This document shows positions 8,744 through 17,164 of a stretch of DNA of 64,000 nucleotides, piece by piece. The notes beneath the pieces are model-generated. The model was given only the letters and a program-made list of their open reading frames with translations. It searched no databases and was not told where the DNA came from. How positions within the stretch are numbered: position 1 is the stretch's first letter; each line of letters begins with the position of its first letter. This DNA is from Marinobacter shengliensis (GTDB taxonomy: Bacteria > Pseudomonadota > Gammaproteobacteria > Pseudomonadales > Oleiphilaceae). The stretch lies in NCBI RefSeq assembly GCF_003007715.1, contig NZ_PXNO01000020.1:47030-111029 (forward strand), written 5' to 3'. The position numbers and the translations under genes were made by a program.

Positions 8744-10108
8744 ATGAACTCCATCGTCACCTTTCCGAACCGCATCCCGGTTCAGGAATTCGAGGAACGC
8801 CGGTTCAAGGTTTTTACCGACCGCCAGCTCGATAAAATTGAGGCGATCCAGAATCTCCCCGAAGAGACCCTGTTCGAAATGAAAGTGGTGGCCAGCGTGC
8901 TGCCATTCCGGGTCAACGAATATGTGATCAACGAACTGATCAACTGGGACAAGGTACCAAACGATCCCATCTATCAGCTCGTATTCCCTCAAAAGGGTAT
9001 GCTCAAGGACGAACATTACGAACAGATGGCGAAGCTGCACCGCGAGGGTGCCGACAAGAAGGACATCCAGGCTGCCGCGAAGGTTATCCGGGACGAACTG
9101 AACCCGCACCCGGCCGGCCAGATGGAAATGAACATGCCAGAACTGGACGGCGAAGTGCTGGACGGCGTGCAGCACAAGTACCGTGAAACCGTGCTGTTCT
9201 TCCCTTCCCAGGGCCAAACCTGCCACAGCTACTGCACCTTCTGCTTCCGCTGGGCGCAGTTTGTGGGCGACAAAGACCTGAAAATGGCCAGCACTGATGC
9301 CGAGAAGCTGCACGGCTACCTGCAGGAGCACACCGAAGTGACCGACCTGCTGGTCACCGGTGGCGACCCCATGGTCATGAAGACCAAGAACCTGGTGCAG
9401 TACCTGGAACCGCTGCTGCAGCCCGAGTTTGACCACATCCAGACCATCCGCATTGGCACCAAGGCCCTCACCTTCTGGCCGTACCGTTTCGTGACCGACA
9501 AGGATGCCGACGAGCTGATCGAACTGTTCGCCAAACTGGTTGATGGCGGCAAGCACGTGGCCATCATGGCCCACTACAACCACTGGCAGGAAATCACCAC
9601 CGACATCGCGGAAGAAGCCATCCGCCGCATCCGCGCCACCGGTGCCGAGATCCGCGCCCAAGGCCCGCTGATCAAACACGTGAATGACAACGCCGATGAC
9701 TGGGCCAAGCTTTGGAAGAAAGAAGTGAAGCTGGGCATCATCCCCTACTACATGTTTGTAGAGCGGGACACCGGCGCCAAGAACTACTTCGAAGTGCCCC
9801 TGGCCGAGGCCTACCACATCTACCGCGAAGCCATGAAGCAGGTCAGCGGCCTGGCCCGCACCGCCCGCGGCCCCAGCATGAGCGCCGGCCCCGGCAAGGT
9901 GGAAGTTCAGGGCATTACCGAAATCAAAGGCGAAAAGGTGTTCGTACTGCGCTTCCTGCAGGGCCGCAACCCGGACTGGGTACAGCGTCCTTTCTTTGCC
10001 AAGTACAGCGAAACCGCCACCTGGCTGCATGAGCTGGAGCCCGCCTTCGGGGAGGAGAAGTTCTTCTTTGAGGATGAGTTTGAAGCGATGAAGCAGGGTA
10101 AGGCGTAG
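8744..10108 (+). CDS. KamA-family radical SAM aminomutase, substrate uncertain
   Basis: A 454-residue radical-SAM protein of the lysine 2,3-aminomutase (KamA/YodO) family. The 4Fe-4S motif CHSYCTFCF (CxxxCxxC), the SAM-binding TGGDP and a likely PLP-binding lysine in SAGPGK are present. By eye, the two aspartates that hold the side chain of lysine in clostridial LAM (Asp293, Asp330) correspond here to Arg (VERDTG region) and Ser (upstream of AGPGK). No cysteine follows the cluster motif, so the C-terminal zinc site of LAM is missing. The chemistry is therefore likely 1,2-amino migration or a related radical reaction on another substrate. GAGGG lies upstream of the ATG. It appears monocistronic, with a terminator 10 bases after the stop. 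Confidence 0.8.
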   Translation: MNSIVTFPNRIPVQEFEERRFKVFTDRQLDKIEAIQNLPEETLFEMKVVASVLPFRVNEYVINELINWDKVPNDPIYQLVFPQKGMLKDEHYEQMAKLHREGADKKDIQAAAKVIRDELNPHPAGQMEMNMPELDGEVLDGVQHKYRETVLFFPSQGQTCHSYCTFCFRWAQFVGDKDLKMASTDAEKLHGYLQEHTEVTDLLVTGGDPMVMKTKNLVQYLEPLLQPEFDHIQTIRIGTKALTFWPYRFVTDKDADELIELFAKLVDGGKHVAIMAHYNHWQEITTDIAEEAIRRIRATGAEIRAQGPLIKHVNDNADDWAKLWKKEVKLGIIPYYMFVERDTGAKNYFEVPLAEAYHIYREAMKQVSGLARTARGPSMSAGPGKVEVQGITEIKGEKVFVLRFLQGRNPDWVQRPFFAKYSETATWLHELEPAFGEEKFFFEDEFEAMKQGKA

Positions 10109-10117
10109 CCCCCTGGC

Positions 10118-10143
10118 AACAGGCCCGCTGCGGCGGGCCTGTT
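10118..10143 (+). terminator. Hairpin terminator after the kamA-like gene
   Basis: AACAGGCCCGC and GCGGGCCTGTT form a perfect 11-base stem around a TGCG loop. The T tract is short, but the hairpin sits between two convergent genes and could serve both. Confidence 0.7.
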
Positions 10144-10463
10144 CATCTCCCCTTCTTCGGCACAAACCCCGCCGGCTTATCCCGAATCCACTCCACAAAC
10201 GCCTTCACCTCCTCCAGTTTCAGCAGCTGTTCCCGCGTATTGAAGTACAACCCCAACTCATGCTCCGAGCGCGCCCGATGAATCGCGTTATGGCATGGCC
10301 GGCACACCCACAAGGTGCGGGTGATCAGCTCCTCTTTGCTGAACAGCTTCTGAAACCGCTTTTTGCGGTGCAGGTGTTTGGGTATAAGGTGGTGGCGGGT
10401 GAGCTTGGGCACGGCGCGTTCGCAGAGTTCACAGTTGTCAGGCTGGGGCGGGAGTTTTAGCAT
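10143..10463 (-). CDS. Small HNH-motif protein
   Basis: A 106-residue protein with the layout of a minimal HNH nuclease: a CELC zinc knuckle near residue 11, TRHHLIPKH carrying the catalytic His pair, and a second knuckle CRPCHNAIHR. A basic and aromatic C-terminal half follows. HNH proteins of this size occur as stand-alone chromosomal genes whose function is unknown; there is no methylase, phage gene or restriction partner next to it. The stop codon touches the terminator of the convergent kamA-like gene, and the start lies about 80 bases from modA, transcribed in the opposite direction. Confidence 0.7.
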   Translation of the reverse strand: MLKLPPQPDNCELCERAVPKLTRHHLIPKHLHRKKRFQKLFSKEELITRTLWVCRPCHNAIHRARSEHELGLYFNTREQLLKLEEVKAFVEWIRDKPAGFVPKKGR

Positions 10464-10543
10464 GTTACTCGGTTCGCTGCGGTAAAACGGTTACGCTGCC
10501 TTGTGCTTATGTAAACCAGAATACGTTGTTTGGGGGATTCGGG

Positions 10544-11308
10544 ATGTATCAATGGTTCAAGCCGTGGCGAATGCTGGCCCTGCTGGCCGCTTTGCTGTTT
10601 ACGTCCAGTCTCCAGGCGGGCGAACTGGTGCGTATCGCGGCGGCTTCGGATTTGCGCTATGCCCTGGACGACATCATTGAGCTGTATCGCGAAGCCAACC
10701 CGGCCGCCAATGTGCAGGTGGTGTATGGTTCCTCCGGCAAGATGACCACGCAGATCATTAACGGTGCGCCCTACGACATTTTCTTTTCGGCCGACATTGC
10801 GTTTCCCAAGCGGCTTGAGCAAGAGGGGCTGACGGCTACCCAGCCAGCGGTCTACGCCATTGGCCGGATTGTGCTCTGGAGCAACACCCTGGACGCCGGC
10901 AGCCTGACCCTCAATGACCTGACTTCGGATTCCATTACCCGCATCGCCATCGCCCAGCCGGCCCACGCACCTTACGGGCTGCGCGCCAGGGAAGCCATGC
11001 AGGCGGCCGGCGTATGGGAGGCAGTGCAACCCAAGCTGGTGTTTGGTGAGAACATTGCCCACGCGGCGCAGATGGCCGCGTCCGGTGCCGCTCAGGTGGG
11101 TGTGATTGCACTGTCTCTGGCGAAGTTTCCGGAACTGGCTGCTCACAACCACTACCTGATCGACGACAACCTGCACAACCCACTGACCCAGGGCTATGTG
11201 GTTACCCGGCGTGGCGGCAACAAGCCAGAGGCCATGCACTTTGCCGATTTCATGACCACAGAGCAGGCACACTCTATAATGGAGCAATACGGATTTGTGA
11301 TGCCCTGA
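10544..11308 (+). CDS. modA: Molybdate ABC transporter, periplasmic binding protein
   Basis: A 254-residue periplasmic protein that binds molybdate or tungstate for import. It has a signal peptide (basic start then MLALLAALLFTSSLQA) and, just after the likely cleavage site, IAAASDLRYALDDI, the conserved ModA opening that lines the oxyanion site. VYGSSGKMTTQI and the ADIAFPKRL segment follow. A TTG at 10526 would add six residues, but the ATG at 10544 with GGGGGA upstream is the better start. It begins the modABC operon. I saw no convincing ModE box upstream. Confidence 0.93.
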   Translation: MYQWFKPWRMLALLAALLFTSSLQAGELVRIAAASDLRYALDDIIELYREANPAANVQVVYGSSGKMTTQIINGAPYDIFFSADIAFPKRLEQEGLTATQPAVYAIGRIVLWSNTLDAGSLTLNDLTSDSITRIAIAQPAHAPYGLRAREAMQAAGVWEAVQPKLVFGENIAHAAQMAASGAAQVGVIALSLAKFPELAAHNHYLIDDNLHNPLTQGYVVTRRGGNKPEAMHFADFMTTEQAHSIMEQYGFVMP

Positions 11309-11350
11309 CCGGCGCACGGCCAACCGGCATCTTCACCTGAAAGGACCCTA

Positions 11351-12037
11351 ATGTTTCAACTCGGCCCCGCAGAGTGGCAGGCCATTGAAGTCACCTTCAA
11401 GCTCTGCCTTTACACCACCATCATTCTGTTATTGCTAGCTACACCTGTGTCCTGGTGGCTGGCGCAGGGGCGCACCCAGTTCCGTACTGTGGTGCAGGCC
11501 ATTGTGGCGCTGCCATTGGTGCTGCCGCCCACCGTGCTGGGGTTCTATCTGCTGATCACTCTTGGGCCCCGGGGCGTGGTGGGTCAAACCCTTCAGGACT
11601 TGGGTTTTCAGCACCTGGCGTTTTCGTTTGAGGGGATTCTGATCGCCTCGGTTATCTATTCCATGCCCTTTGCCGTGCAACCGCTGACCGAAGCCTTTCG
11701 CAACCTGGGCCGGCGCCCGGTCGAGGTGGCCAGCAGCCTGGGCGCCGGCGCCTGGGACCGGTTCCGAACGGTGATCTTCCCCCTCAGTCGGGGCGGTTTT
11801 GTGGTGGCAGCCACCCTGACCTTCGCCCACACCCTGGGAGAGTTCGGCGTTATTTTGATGCTCGGCGGCAGCATTCCGGGTGAAACCAAGGTGCTGTCGG
11901 TTTTGATCTACGATCACGCCGAGGCCATGAACTACGATGCCGCCCACAGCCTGTCGCTGATGTTATTAATCTTCGCCTTTGCCACTTTGTTTGTGGTGTA
12001 CAGCATTAACCGCCGGTTCGAGGTCGCCAAGCTATGA
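11351..12037 (+). CDS. modB: Molybdate ABC transporter, permease
   Basis: A 228-residue inner-membrane protein with about five hydrophobic helices. The cytoplasmic EAA loop that docks on the ATPase is readable as EAFRNLGRRPVEVASSLGAGAWDRF, and the C-terminal GEFGVILMLGGSIPGETKVL is typical of ModB. It lies 42 bases after modA and overlaps modC by four bases (ATGA), indicating translational coupling in one operon. It forms the transmembrane channel for molybdate. Confidence 0.93.
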   Translation: MFQLGPAEWQAIEVTFKLCLYTTIILLLLATPVSWWLAQGRTQFRTVVQAIVALPLVLPPTVLGFYLLITLGPRGVVGQTLQDLGFQHLAFSFEGILIASVIYSMPFAVQPLTEAFRNLGRRPVEVASSLGAGAWDRFRTVIFPLSRGGFVVAATLTFAHTLGEFGVILMLGGSIPGETKVLSVLIYDHAEAMNYDAAHSLSLMLLIFAFATLFVVYSINRRFEVAKL

Positions 12038-13107
12038 CCCTGTACCTGCAGGCACACCTTCGCCACGGCAAGGACTTTGAGCTCAAGGTTAACCATGAGC
12101 TACCGCTGGAGGGTGTCACCGCGCTGTTTGGCCGCTCCGGTTGTGGCAAAACCACCCTGCTGCGCATTATCGCCGGCCTGGAACGGCCACGGGGTGCGGT
12201 GGTGCGCTTTGGCGGGCAGCACTGGCAACGGGGCCGGCAGTTTCTGCCCCTGCACAAGCGTAGGATTGGCCTGGTGTTTCAGGAGCACAGCCTGCTCCCT
12301 CACCTGTCTGCCCGTGAGAATCTGCTGTATGGCTACCAGCGCACACCGGCGGAACAACGTCGGCTTCACCCGGACGAAGTGACCGCCATGCTGGGTATTG
12401 AGCACCTGCTGGACCGGCGAATTGATCAACTCTCCGGGGGCCAGCGCCAGCGATTTTCCCTTGGCCGTGCGTTGTTGATCAGCCCCCAGTTGCTGCTACT
12501 GGACGAACCCATGGCGGCGCTGGATACCCAGACCAAACGGGAAATCATGCCGTTTCTGTCACGCATGGCGGCGGAATCCGGGGTGCCGATTATCATGGTC
12601 AGCCATTCCCCGGATGAGGTCACCCGGCTGGCAGACCGGGTGGTGTTCATGCAGAACGGCCAGATTCAAAACGTGGAAACCTTGCGGGAGGCCCTGGCCC
12701 GGCCAGACTCCCCGTTGTTCGATGATGCGGGTGCGGCTTCAGTGCTGGAGGGAACTCTAGGTGAGGCGGGGGAAGACAACGCCCGGCCTTTTGGCCCGCC
12801 GGAGGCTCGGCTGTGGTTAACAAGTTCTGCGCCGGCAGCCGGGATGGACAGAACCCGGATTAGCATTCTTGCCCGGGACGTCAGTTTGTCTCTGGTAGAC
12901 CCTCAACACATCAGCATTCAGAACCACCTGCCGGTGACCATCGAACGCATAGACCCGCCCAGGGACAACCGTTGCGTGGTGGCCTGCCGAACGGCGGACG
13001 GTCAACTGCTGTTGGCAGAAATCACCGCCCGGGCGGTCCAGCAACTGGGGCTGGCAACGGGCAAGCAGGTGTACGCGCTGATCAAATCGGTGGCGTTGCT
13101 GGCCTGA
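12034..13107 (+). CDS. modC: Molybdate ABC transporter, ATPase with Mop domain
   Basis: A 357-residue ABC ATPase. Walker A GRSGCGKTT is at residues 33-41, the signature LSGGQRQRF and Walker B LLLLDEPMAALD follow, then the switch histidine in MVSHSP. The last ~70 residues (ISIQNHLPVTIERIDPP...LLLAEITARAVQQLGL) are the molybdate-binding Mop domain expected of ModC, which lets the ATPase sense cytoplasmic molybdate. It overlaps modB by four bases and ends the operon, 28 bases from the convergent thioredoxin-like gene. Confidence 0.94.
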   Translation: MTLYLQAHLRHGKDFELKVNHELPLEGVTALFGRSGCGKTTLLRIIAGLERPRGAVVRFGGQHWQRGRQFLPLHKRRIGLVFQEHSLLPHLSARENLLYGYQRTPAEQRRLHPDEVTAMLGIEHLLDRRIDQLSGGQRQRFSLGRALLISPQLLLLDEPMAALDTQTKREIMPFLSRMAAESGVPIIMVSHSPDEVTRLADRVVFMQNGQIQNVETLREALARPDSPLFDDAGAASVLEGTLGEAGEDNARPFGPPEARLWLTSSAPAAGMDRTRISILARDVSLSLVDPQHISIQNHLPVTIERIDPPRDNRCVVACRTADGQLLLAEITARAVQQLGLATGKQVYALIKSVALLA

Positions 13108-13135
13108 CCTTGACAGCCAGGCCAGCCATCCGTTG

Positions 13136-13999
13136 TCAGTGCATCAGGGTGTAGAGTTTACGGCGGTAGGTACGCACATCCGGATTGTTGTTACCCAGCT
13201 TCTCGAACAGTTCCACCAGCGTAGTCTTGGCGATACCGTCTTTGTAGGTGCTGTCGGCCTGCATCAGGCGAATCAGCAGATCCATGGCTTCGGCGTTTTT
13301 GTCCTGCAGTACCTTGTGCAGGGACAATTGGTGCAGGGCTTCCGGGTCTTTCGGATTGGCTTCCAGCTTTGCCTCCAGTTCCGACTGCGCCGGCAGTTCA
13401 CCGGACTGCTTCAAAAACTTCACCCTGGCCGCCAGCTGTTTGGCCTTGTGCTGCAGTTTCTCTTCCGGCGGCAGGCTGTTGAGCACCTGCTCGGCGGTGC
13501 CGAGATCGCCCTGCTCGGCTTTCAGCTGGGCCAGGTCGATCAGCACATCCAGGTTTTCCGGGTCTTTCTGGTTCATCTCGGTGAGGATGGCCAGGGCACC
13601 GTCTACATCACCGGCTTCCCACAGGGCGTGGGCTTTCTCGTAAGGGTCTTCAGACGGCACGTCGATGTGCTTTTCCAGTACCTTGCGGATCTCGCTTTCC
13701 GGCAGGGCACCGTTAAAACCATCCACCGCCTGGCCATTCTTCACCAGAATCACCGTGGGCAGGCTGCGCACACCGAGGGAAGCCGTCAGCTCCTGCTGTT
13801 CGTCTGCATTCACCTTGGCCAGCTGGAAATTCCCCTGATACTCCTCCGCCAGCTTCTGCAGAATCGGCATCAGCTGTTTGCAAGGCGCACACCACTCGGC
13901 CCATACGTCCACCAGGATTGGGGTGGTGGCGGAGGCCTCCATCACTTTCTGCTGAAAGTTGTCGGCGGTGGCGTCGAAGATGTACGGCGAAGCGGTCAT
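13136..13999 (-). CDS. Thioredoxin-TPR protein, CnoX/YbbN-like
   Basis: A 287-residue cytoplasmic protein with an N-terminal thioredoxin fold (residues 1-110) and a C-terminal helical TPR-like half, the layout of CnoX (YbbN). CnoX is a holdase that protects proteins from oxidation and hands them to GroEL or DnaK. Unlike E. coli YbbN, which has lost its redox cysteines, this protein keeps a full WCAPC site (Cys37, Cys40), so it may also reduce disulfides, as some alphaproteobacterial relatives do. The TPR half includes LDVLIDLAQLKAEQGDLGTAEQVL. It is convergent with modC and stands alone on its strand. Confidence 0.85.
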   Translation of the reverse strand: MTASPYIFDATADNFQQKVMEASATTPILVDVWAEWCAPCKQLMPILQKLAEEYQGNFQLAKVNADEQQELTASLGVRSLPTVILVKNGQAVDGFNGALPESEIRKVLEKHIDVPSEDPYEKAHALWEAGDVDGALAILTEMNQKDPENLDVLIDLAQLKAEQGDLGTAEQVLNSLPPEEKLQHKAKQLAARVKFLKQSGELPAQSELEAKLEANPKDPEALHQLSLHKVLQDKNAEAMDLLIRLMQADSTYKDGIAKTTLVELFEKLGNNNPDVRTYRRKLYTLMH

Positions 14000-14073
14000 A
14001 CAGTTACCCGAAGCTGAAATGAATTTGATACGTCCGGTATTGGGGCTAGGAGCACAAAATCAAGTCACCAGCT

Positions 14074-14283
14074 TCATTTCCAGTGCAGATCCGGCTTCCT
14101 TCGAGCCTGCGCGCAGTCCCGCAGATAAAGATTGATCAGGCTCTGATAAGGCACGCCCAATTCTTCGGCCAATGCCTTGAAGTATCCCAACGCATCTTCG
14201 TCCACCCGAATTGTGATCTGCTTTTTCAACGCCTTGGCGTAGGGGTTTCTTTTCGCCTCTGAAAAGTCGTATTCGTCTCTCAT
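14074..14283 (-). CDS. brnA: BrnA-like antitoxin
   Basis: A 69-residue protein with a ribbon-helix-helix DNA-binding core (KKQITIRVDEDALGYFKALA) and the tail YQSLINLYLRDCAQ typical of BrnA antitoxins. BrnA binds and blocks BrnT and represses the shared promoter. It begins inside the end of brnT with a four-base overlap, the usual toxin-first order of this family. Its promoter lies upstream of brnT. The pair sits between two housekeeping-type genes with no mobile element visible. Confidence 0.88.
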   Translation of the reverse strand: MRDEYDFSEAKRNPYAKALKKQITIRVDEDALGYFKALAEELGVPYQSLINLYLRDCAQARRKPDLHWK

Positions 14284-14570
14284 AGTCCTCGCCTCCCGGC
14301 CCTGTAATAGCCAGACTCATGCTTCGTCGCTTTGCGTGCAGAAATCAACCTGATGGTTTGATCATCCTGTCGATAACAATGACAAACCACAAGCAACCGG
14401 AGCGACTCACTGCGCCCCAGAATCAGAAACCGATCCTCCAACTCAGAGTGGTCAGGATCAGGAATAATCAAGCCATACGCATCATAGAAAACAGTACGCG
14501 CCTCCTGAAAACTGACGCCATGCTTATCCTGGTTGATCAGCGCCTTCCTTTCGTCCCATTCAAAATTCAT
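14280..14570 (-). CDS. brnT: BrnT-like ribonuclease toxin
   Basis: A 96-residue toxin of the BrnT family, with a RelE-like fold that cuts RNA and slows translation. The family motif is clear: FEWDERKALINQDKHGVSF, followed by ARTVF, DRFLILG and the C-terminal IRLISARKATKHE, which holds the basic active-site residues. A GTG at 14576 is in frame, but the ATG at 14570 lies six bases after a perfect GGAGG and is the better start. It is co-transcribed with brnA. No catalytic residue appears lost, so the toxin is probably active. Confidence 0.88.
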   Translation of the reverse strand: MNFEWDERKALINQDKHGVSFQEARTVFYDAYGLIIPDPDHSELEDRFLILGRSESLRLLVVCHCYRQDDQTIRLISARKATKHESGYYRAGRRGL

Positions 14571-14593
14571 ATTCACCCTCCATGGATAACTAC

Positions 14594-14623
14594 ATTGTAA
14601 TTACATTCCAAGCTTTCTAGCAA
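14594..14623 (-). promoter_or_regulatory. brnTA promoter with palindrome at the -10
   Basis: Read on the minus strand, TTGCTA and TACAAT lie 18 bases apart. A perfect palindrome TGTAATTACA at 14596-14605 overlaps the -10 box and could be the BrnA operator that gives autoregulation. Confidence 0.45.
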
Positions 14624-14633
14624 CGCCTGAAAG

Positions 14634-14664
14634 CTTGAAAACCTGGCTTTCGTCGTCACATAGG
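14634..14664 (+). promoter_or_regulatory. Possible heat-shock promoter of lon
   Basis: CTTGAAA at 14634-14640 matches the sigma32 -35 box exactly; 15 bases later CACATAGG is a partial match to the -10 CCCCATNT. The start codon of lon follows about 35 bases downstream. lon is sigma32-controlled in E. coli. Confidence 0.35.
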
Positions 14665-14697
14665 TCTTTAACCACTCAGCCTTGAGAGCAGCACGGT

Positions 14698-17148
14698 ATG
14701 AATGACGAGAACCGCACAGACTCCCTGGAAGAATTTGAAGAAGATGTGACCGAGTACATCGGCAAAGACGAGAACAGCAAAAGCCTGGTCTTGCCTCAAC
14801 AGGCCAGGCCGCGGCGTATGTATGTGTTGCCGGTGTCGAACCGGCCGTTCTTTCCAGCCCAGGTACAGCCCGTGGTGGTGAACCAGGACCCCTGGCAGGA
14901 AACCCTGAAGCGGGTGGGTGAAACCGACCACAAGGTTCTGGGCATCTGCTTTGTGGAAGATCCGGAGTCCGACACCGGCATTCCCGCCAGCGATGACCTC
15001 GAGACCATGGGGTGTGCGGTGAAGGTTCACCACGCCCAGAGCGAAGGTGGCAAGGTGCAGTTTATTGCCCAGGGCATGCAGCGGTTCAGGATTGTTCAGT
15101 GGCTGCGCCGCCGCCCACCCTACCTGGTGGAAGTGGAATACCCGGAAGAGCCAGAGGAGCCGGCGGATGAGCTCAAGGCCTACACTCTGGCCATCATCGC
15201 TGCCATCAAGGAATTGCTGCGCACCAACCCTCTGTATGGTGAGGAAGTGAAGCAGTACCTGTCCCGCTTTGGCCCGGAAGACAGTTCACCCCTGGCGGAT
15301 TTCGGCGCCTCCATGACCAGCGCCCCGGGTCGCGAATTGCAGGATGTGCTGGATACCGTGCCCCTGCTCCGGCGCATGGAGAAAGTTCTTTTACTGATGC
15401 GCAAGGAGCAGGAAGTAGCCCGCCTGCAATCCGAGATTAACGAGGAAGTGAACGAGAAGGTGCAGAAGCACCAGCGGGAATTCTTCCTGCGGGAGCAGCT
15501 GAAAGTCATCCAGCGGGAGCTGGGCATCGCCAAGGACGACAAGACCGCCGATGTGGAGCGTTTTGAAGAGCGCATGGCCAAGCTGAATCCACCGGAGGCA
15601 GTGCAAGAGCGGTTCAAGGATGAAATCCAGAAACTGCAGGTACTGGAACAGGGCTCCCCGGAATACGGCGTTACCCGCAATTATCTAGACTGGATTACCC
15701 AGGTGCCCTGGGGTGTGCATTCCGAAGACCATTTTGACCTGGCCGAAGCCCGCCGCATTTTGGACCGAGACCACGATGGCCTGGACGATGTGAAGGATCG
15801 CATCATTGAGTTCCTGGCCGAAGGCACCTTCAAGGGTGAAGTGAGTGGTTCCATACTGTTGTTGGTAGGCCCGCCGGGCGTAGGCAAAACCTCCATTGGC
15901 CATTCGGTGGCAGATGCCCTGGGCAGGGAGTTTTATCGGTTCAGTGTCGGCGGCATGCGCGATGAAGCTGAAATCAAAGGCCACCGCCGCACCTACATCG
16001 GCGCCATGCCCGGCAAGTTCGTTCAGGCCCTGAAAGACAGCAAGGTGGCCAACCCGGTCATCATGCTGGATGAGATCGACAAGATCGGCAGTTCCTATCA
16101 AGGCGACCCGGCCTCTGCCCTGCTGGAAACACTGGACCCGGAACAGAACAGGGAATTCCTGGACCATTACCTGGACGTGCGCATGGACCTGTCCAAGGTG
16201 CTGTTCGTGTGTACCGCCAACCAGTTGGACACCATTCCCCGGCCCCTGCTGGACCGGATGGATGTGATTCGCCTGTCTGGCTACATCGGTGAAGAGAAGC
16301 TGGCCATCGCCAAGCACCACTTGCTGCCACGCCTGCTGAAACGGGCCGGGCTGCTGAAAAAACAGCTGAACATTACCGATGCGGCGATCCGCCAGGTGAT
16401 TGAAGGTTACGCCCGGGAAGCCGGTGTGCGGAACCTGGAAAAACTGCTGCACAAGATTATCCGCAAGGGCATTGTGAGGCTGCTGGAAAACCCGGATGAG
16501 CCAGTGAAAGTAGGGGTGTCTGATCTGGTGAGTTACCTGGGACAACCGGCGTTCAAGAAAGAGAAATCTCTGAAAGGCACCGGCGTGGTCACCGGCCTGG
16601 CCTGGACCGCCATGGGCGGCGCCACACTGAGTATCGAAGCCTCCCGCATTCACACCAGCCAACGGGGCTTCAAGCTCACCGGGCAATTGGGGGATGTGAT
16701 GAAGGAATCGGCAGAGATTGCTTACAGCTTTGTGTCTTCCAACCTGAAGCGTTTCAAGGGAGACCCGACCTTCTTCGATAAATCCTTCGTGCACCTGCAC
16801 GTACCGGAGGGCGCCACCCCGAAAGACGGCCCGAGCGCCGGCGTCACCATGGCCACCGCCCTGCTCTCCATCGCCCGCAAAGAAGCCCCGCAGCAGAACA
16901 TCGCCATGACCGGAGAGCTGACACTAACCGGGCAGGTGTTGCCGGTGGGTGGCATTCGGGAGAAGGTGATTGCGGCGCGGCGGCAGAAGATCAATAACCT
17001 GATACTGCCGGAGGCAAACCGCGGGGATTATGAGGAATTGCCGGAGTATCTGAAGGAAGGGATATCGGTGAATTTCGCCAAGCACTACAACGATGTGTTT
17101 CAGGTGTGTTTTGGGAATAAGCCCAGGCAGGGGTCTAGTGTGCATTAG
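14698..17148 (+). CDS. lon: ATP-dependent Lon protease (LonA type)
   Basis: An 816-residue AAA+ serine protease that degrades misfolded and regulatory proteins in the cytoplasm. The order is an N-terminal substrate domain (about 40-240), a coiled-coil, the ATPase with Walker A GPPGVGKT at 391-398 and Walker B VIMLDEIDK, and the protease domain with the catalytic pair Ser713 (KDGPSAGVTM) and Lys756 (REKVIAA). It begins with an acidic extension and is somewhat longer than E. coli Lon. It is not next to clpX, the usual place of the main lon gene in gammaproteobacteria, so it may be a second Lon like the stress-response paralogue of Pseudomonas. It is monocistronic. Confidence 0.92.
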   Translation: MNDENRTDSLEEFEEDVTEYIGKDENSKSLVLPQQARPRRMYVLPVSNRPFFPAQVQPVVVNQDPWQETLKRVGETDHKVLGICFVEDPESDTGIPASDDLETMGCAVKVHHAQSEGGKVQFIAQGMQRFRIVQWLRRRPPYLVEVEYPEEPEEPADELKAYTLAIIAAIKELLRTNPLYGEEVKQYLSRFGPEDSSPLADFGASMTSAPGRELQDVLDTVPLLRRMEKVLLLMRKEQEVARLQSEINEEVNEKVQKHQREFFLREQLKVIQRELGIAKDDKTADVERFEERMAKLNPPEAVQERFKDEIQKLQVLEQGSPEYGVTRNYLDWITQVPWGVHSEDHFDLAEARRILDRDHDGLDDVKDRIIEFLAEGTFKGEVSGSILLLVGPPGVGKTSIGHSVADALGREFYRFSVGGMRDEAEIKGHRRTYIGAMPGKFVQALKDSKVANPVIMLDEIDKIGSSYQGDPASALLETLDPEQNREFLDHYLDVRMDLSKVLFVCTANQLDTIPRPLLDRMDVIRLSGYIGEEKLAIAKHHLLPRLLKRAGLLKKQLNITDAAIRQVIEGYAREAGVRNLEKLLHKIIRKGIVRLLENPDEPVKVGVSDLVSYLGQPAFKKEKSLKGTGVVTGLAWTAMGGATLSIEASRIHTSQRGFKLTGQLGDVMKESAEIAYSFVSSNLKRFKGDPTFFDKSFVHLHVPEGATPKDGPSAGVTMATALLSIARKEAPQQNIAMTGELTLTGQVLPVGGIREKVIAARRQKINNLILPEANRGDYEELPEYLKEGISVNFAKHYNDVFQVCFGNKPRQGSSVH

Positions 17149-17164
17149 GTTTTTGGGCTGTCTC

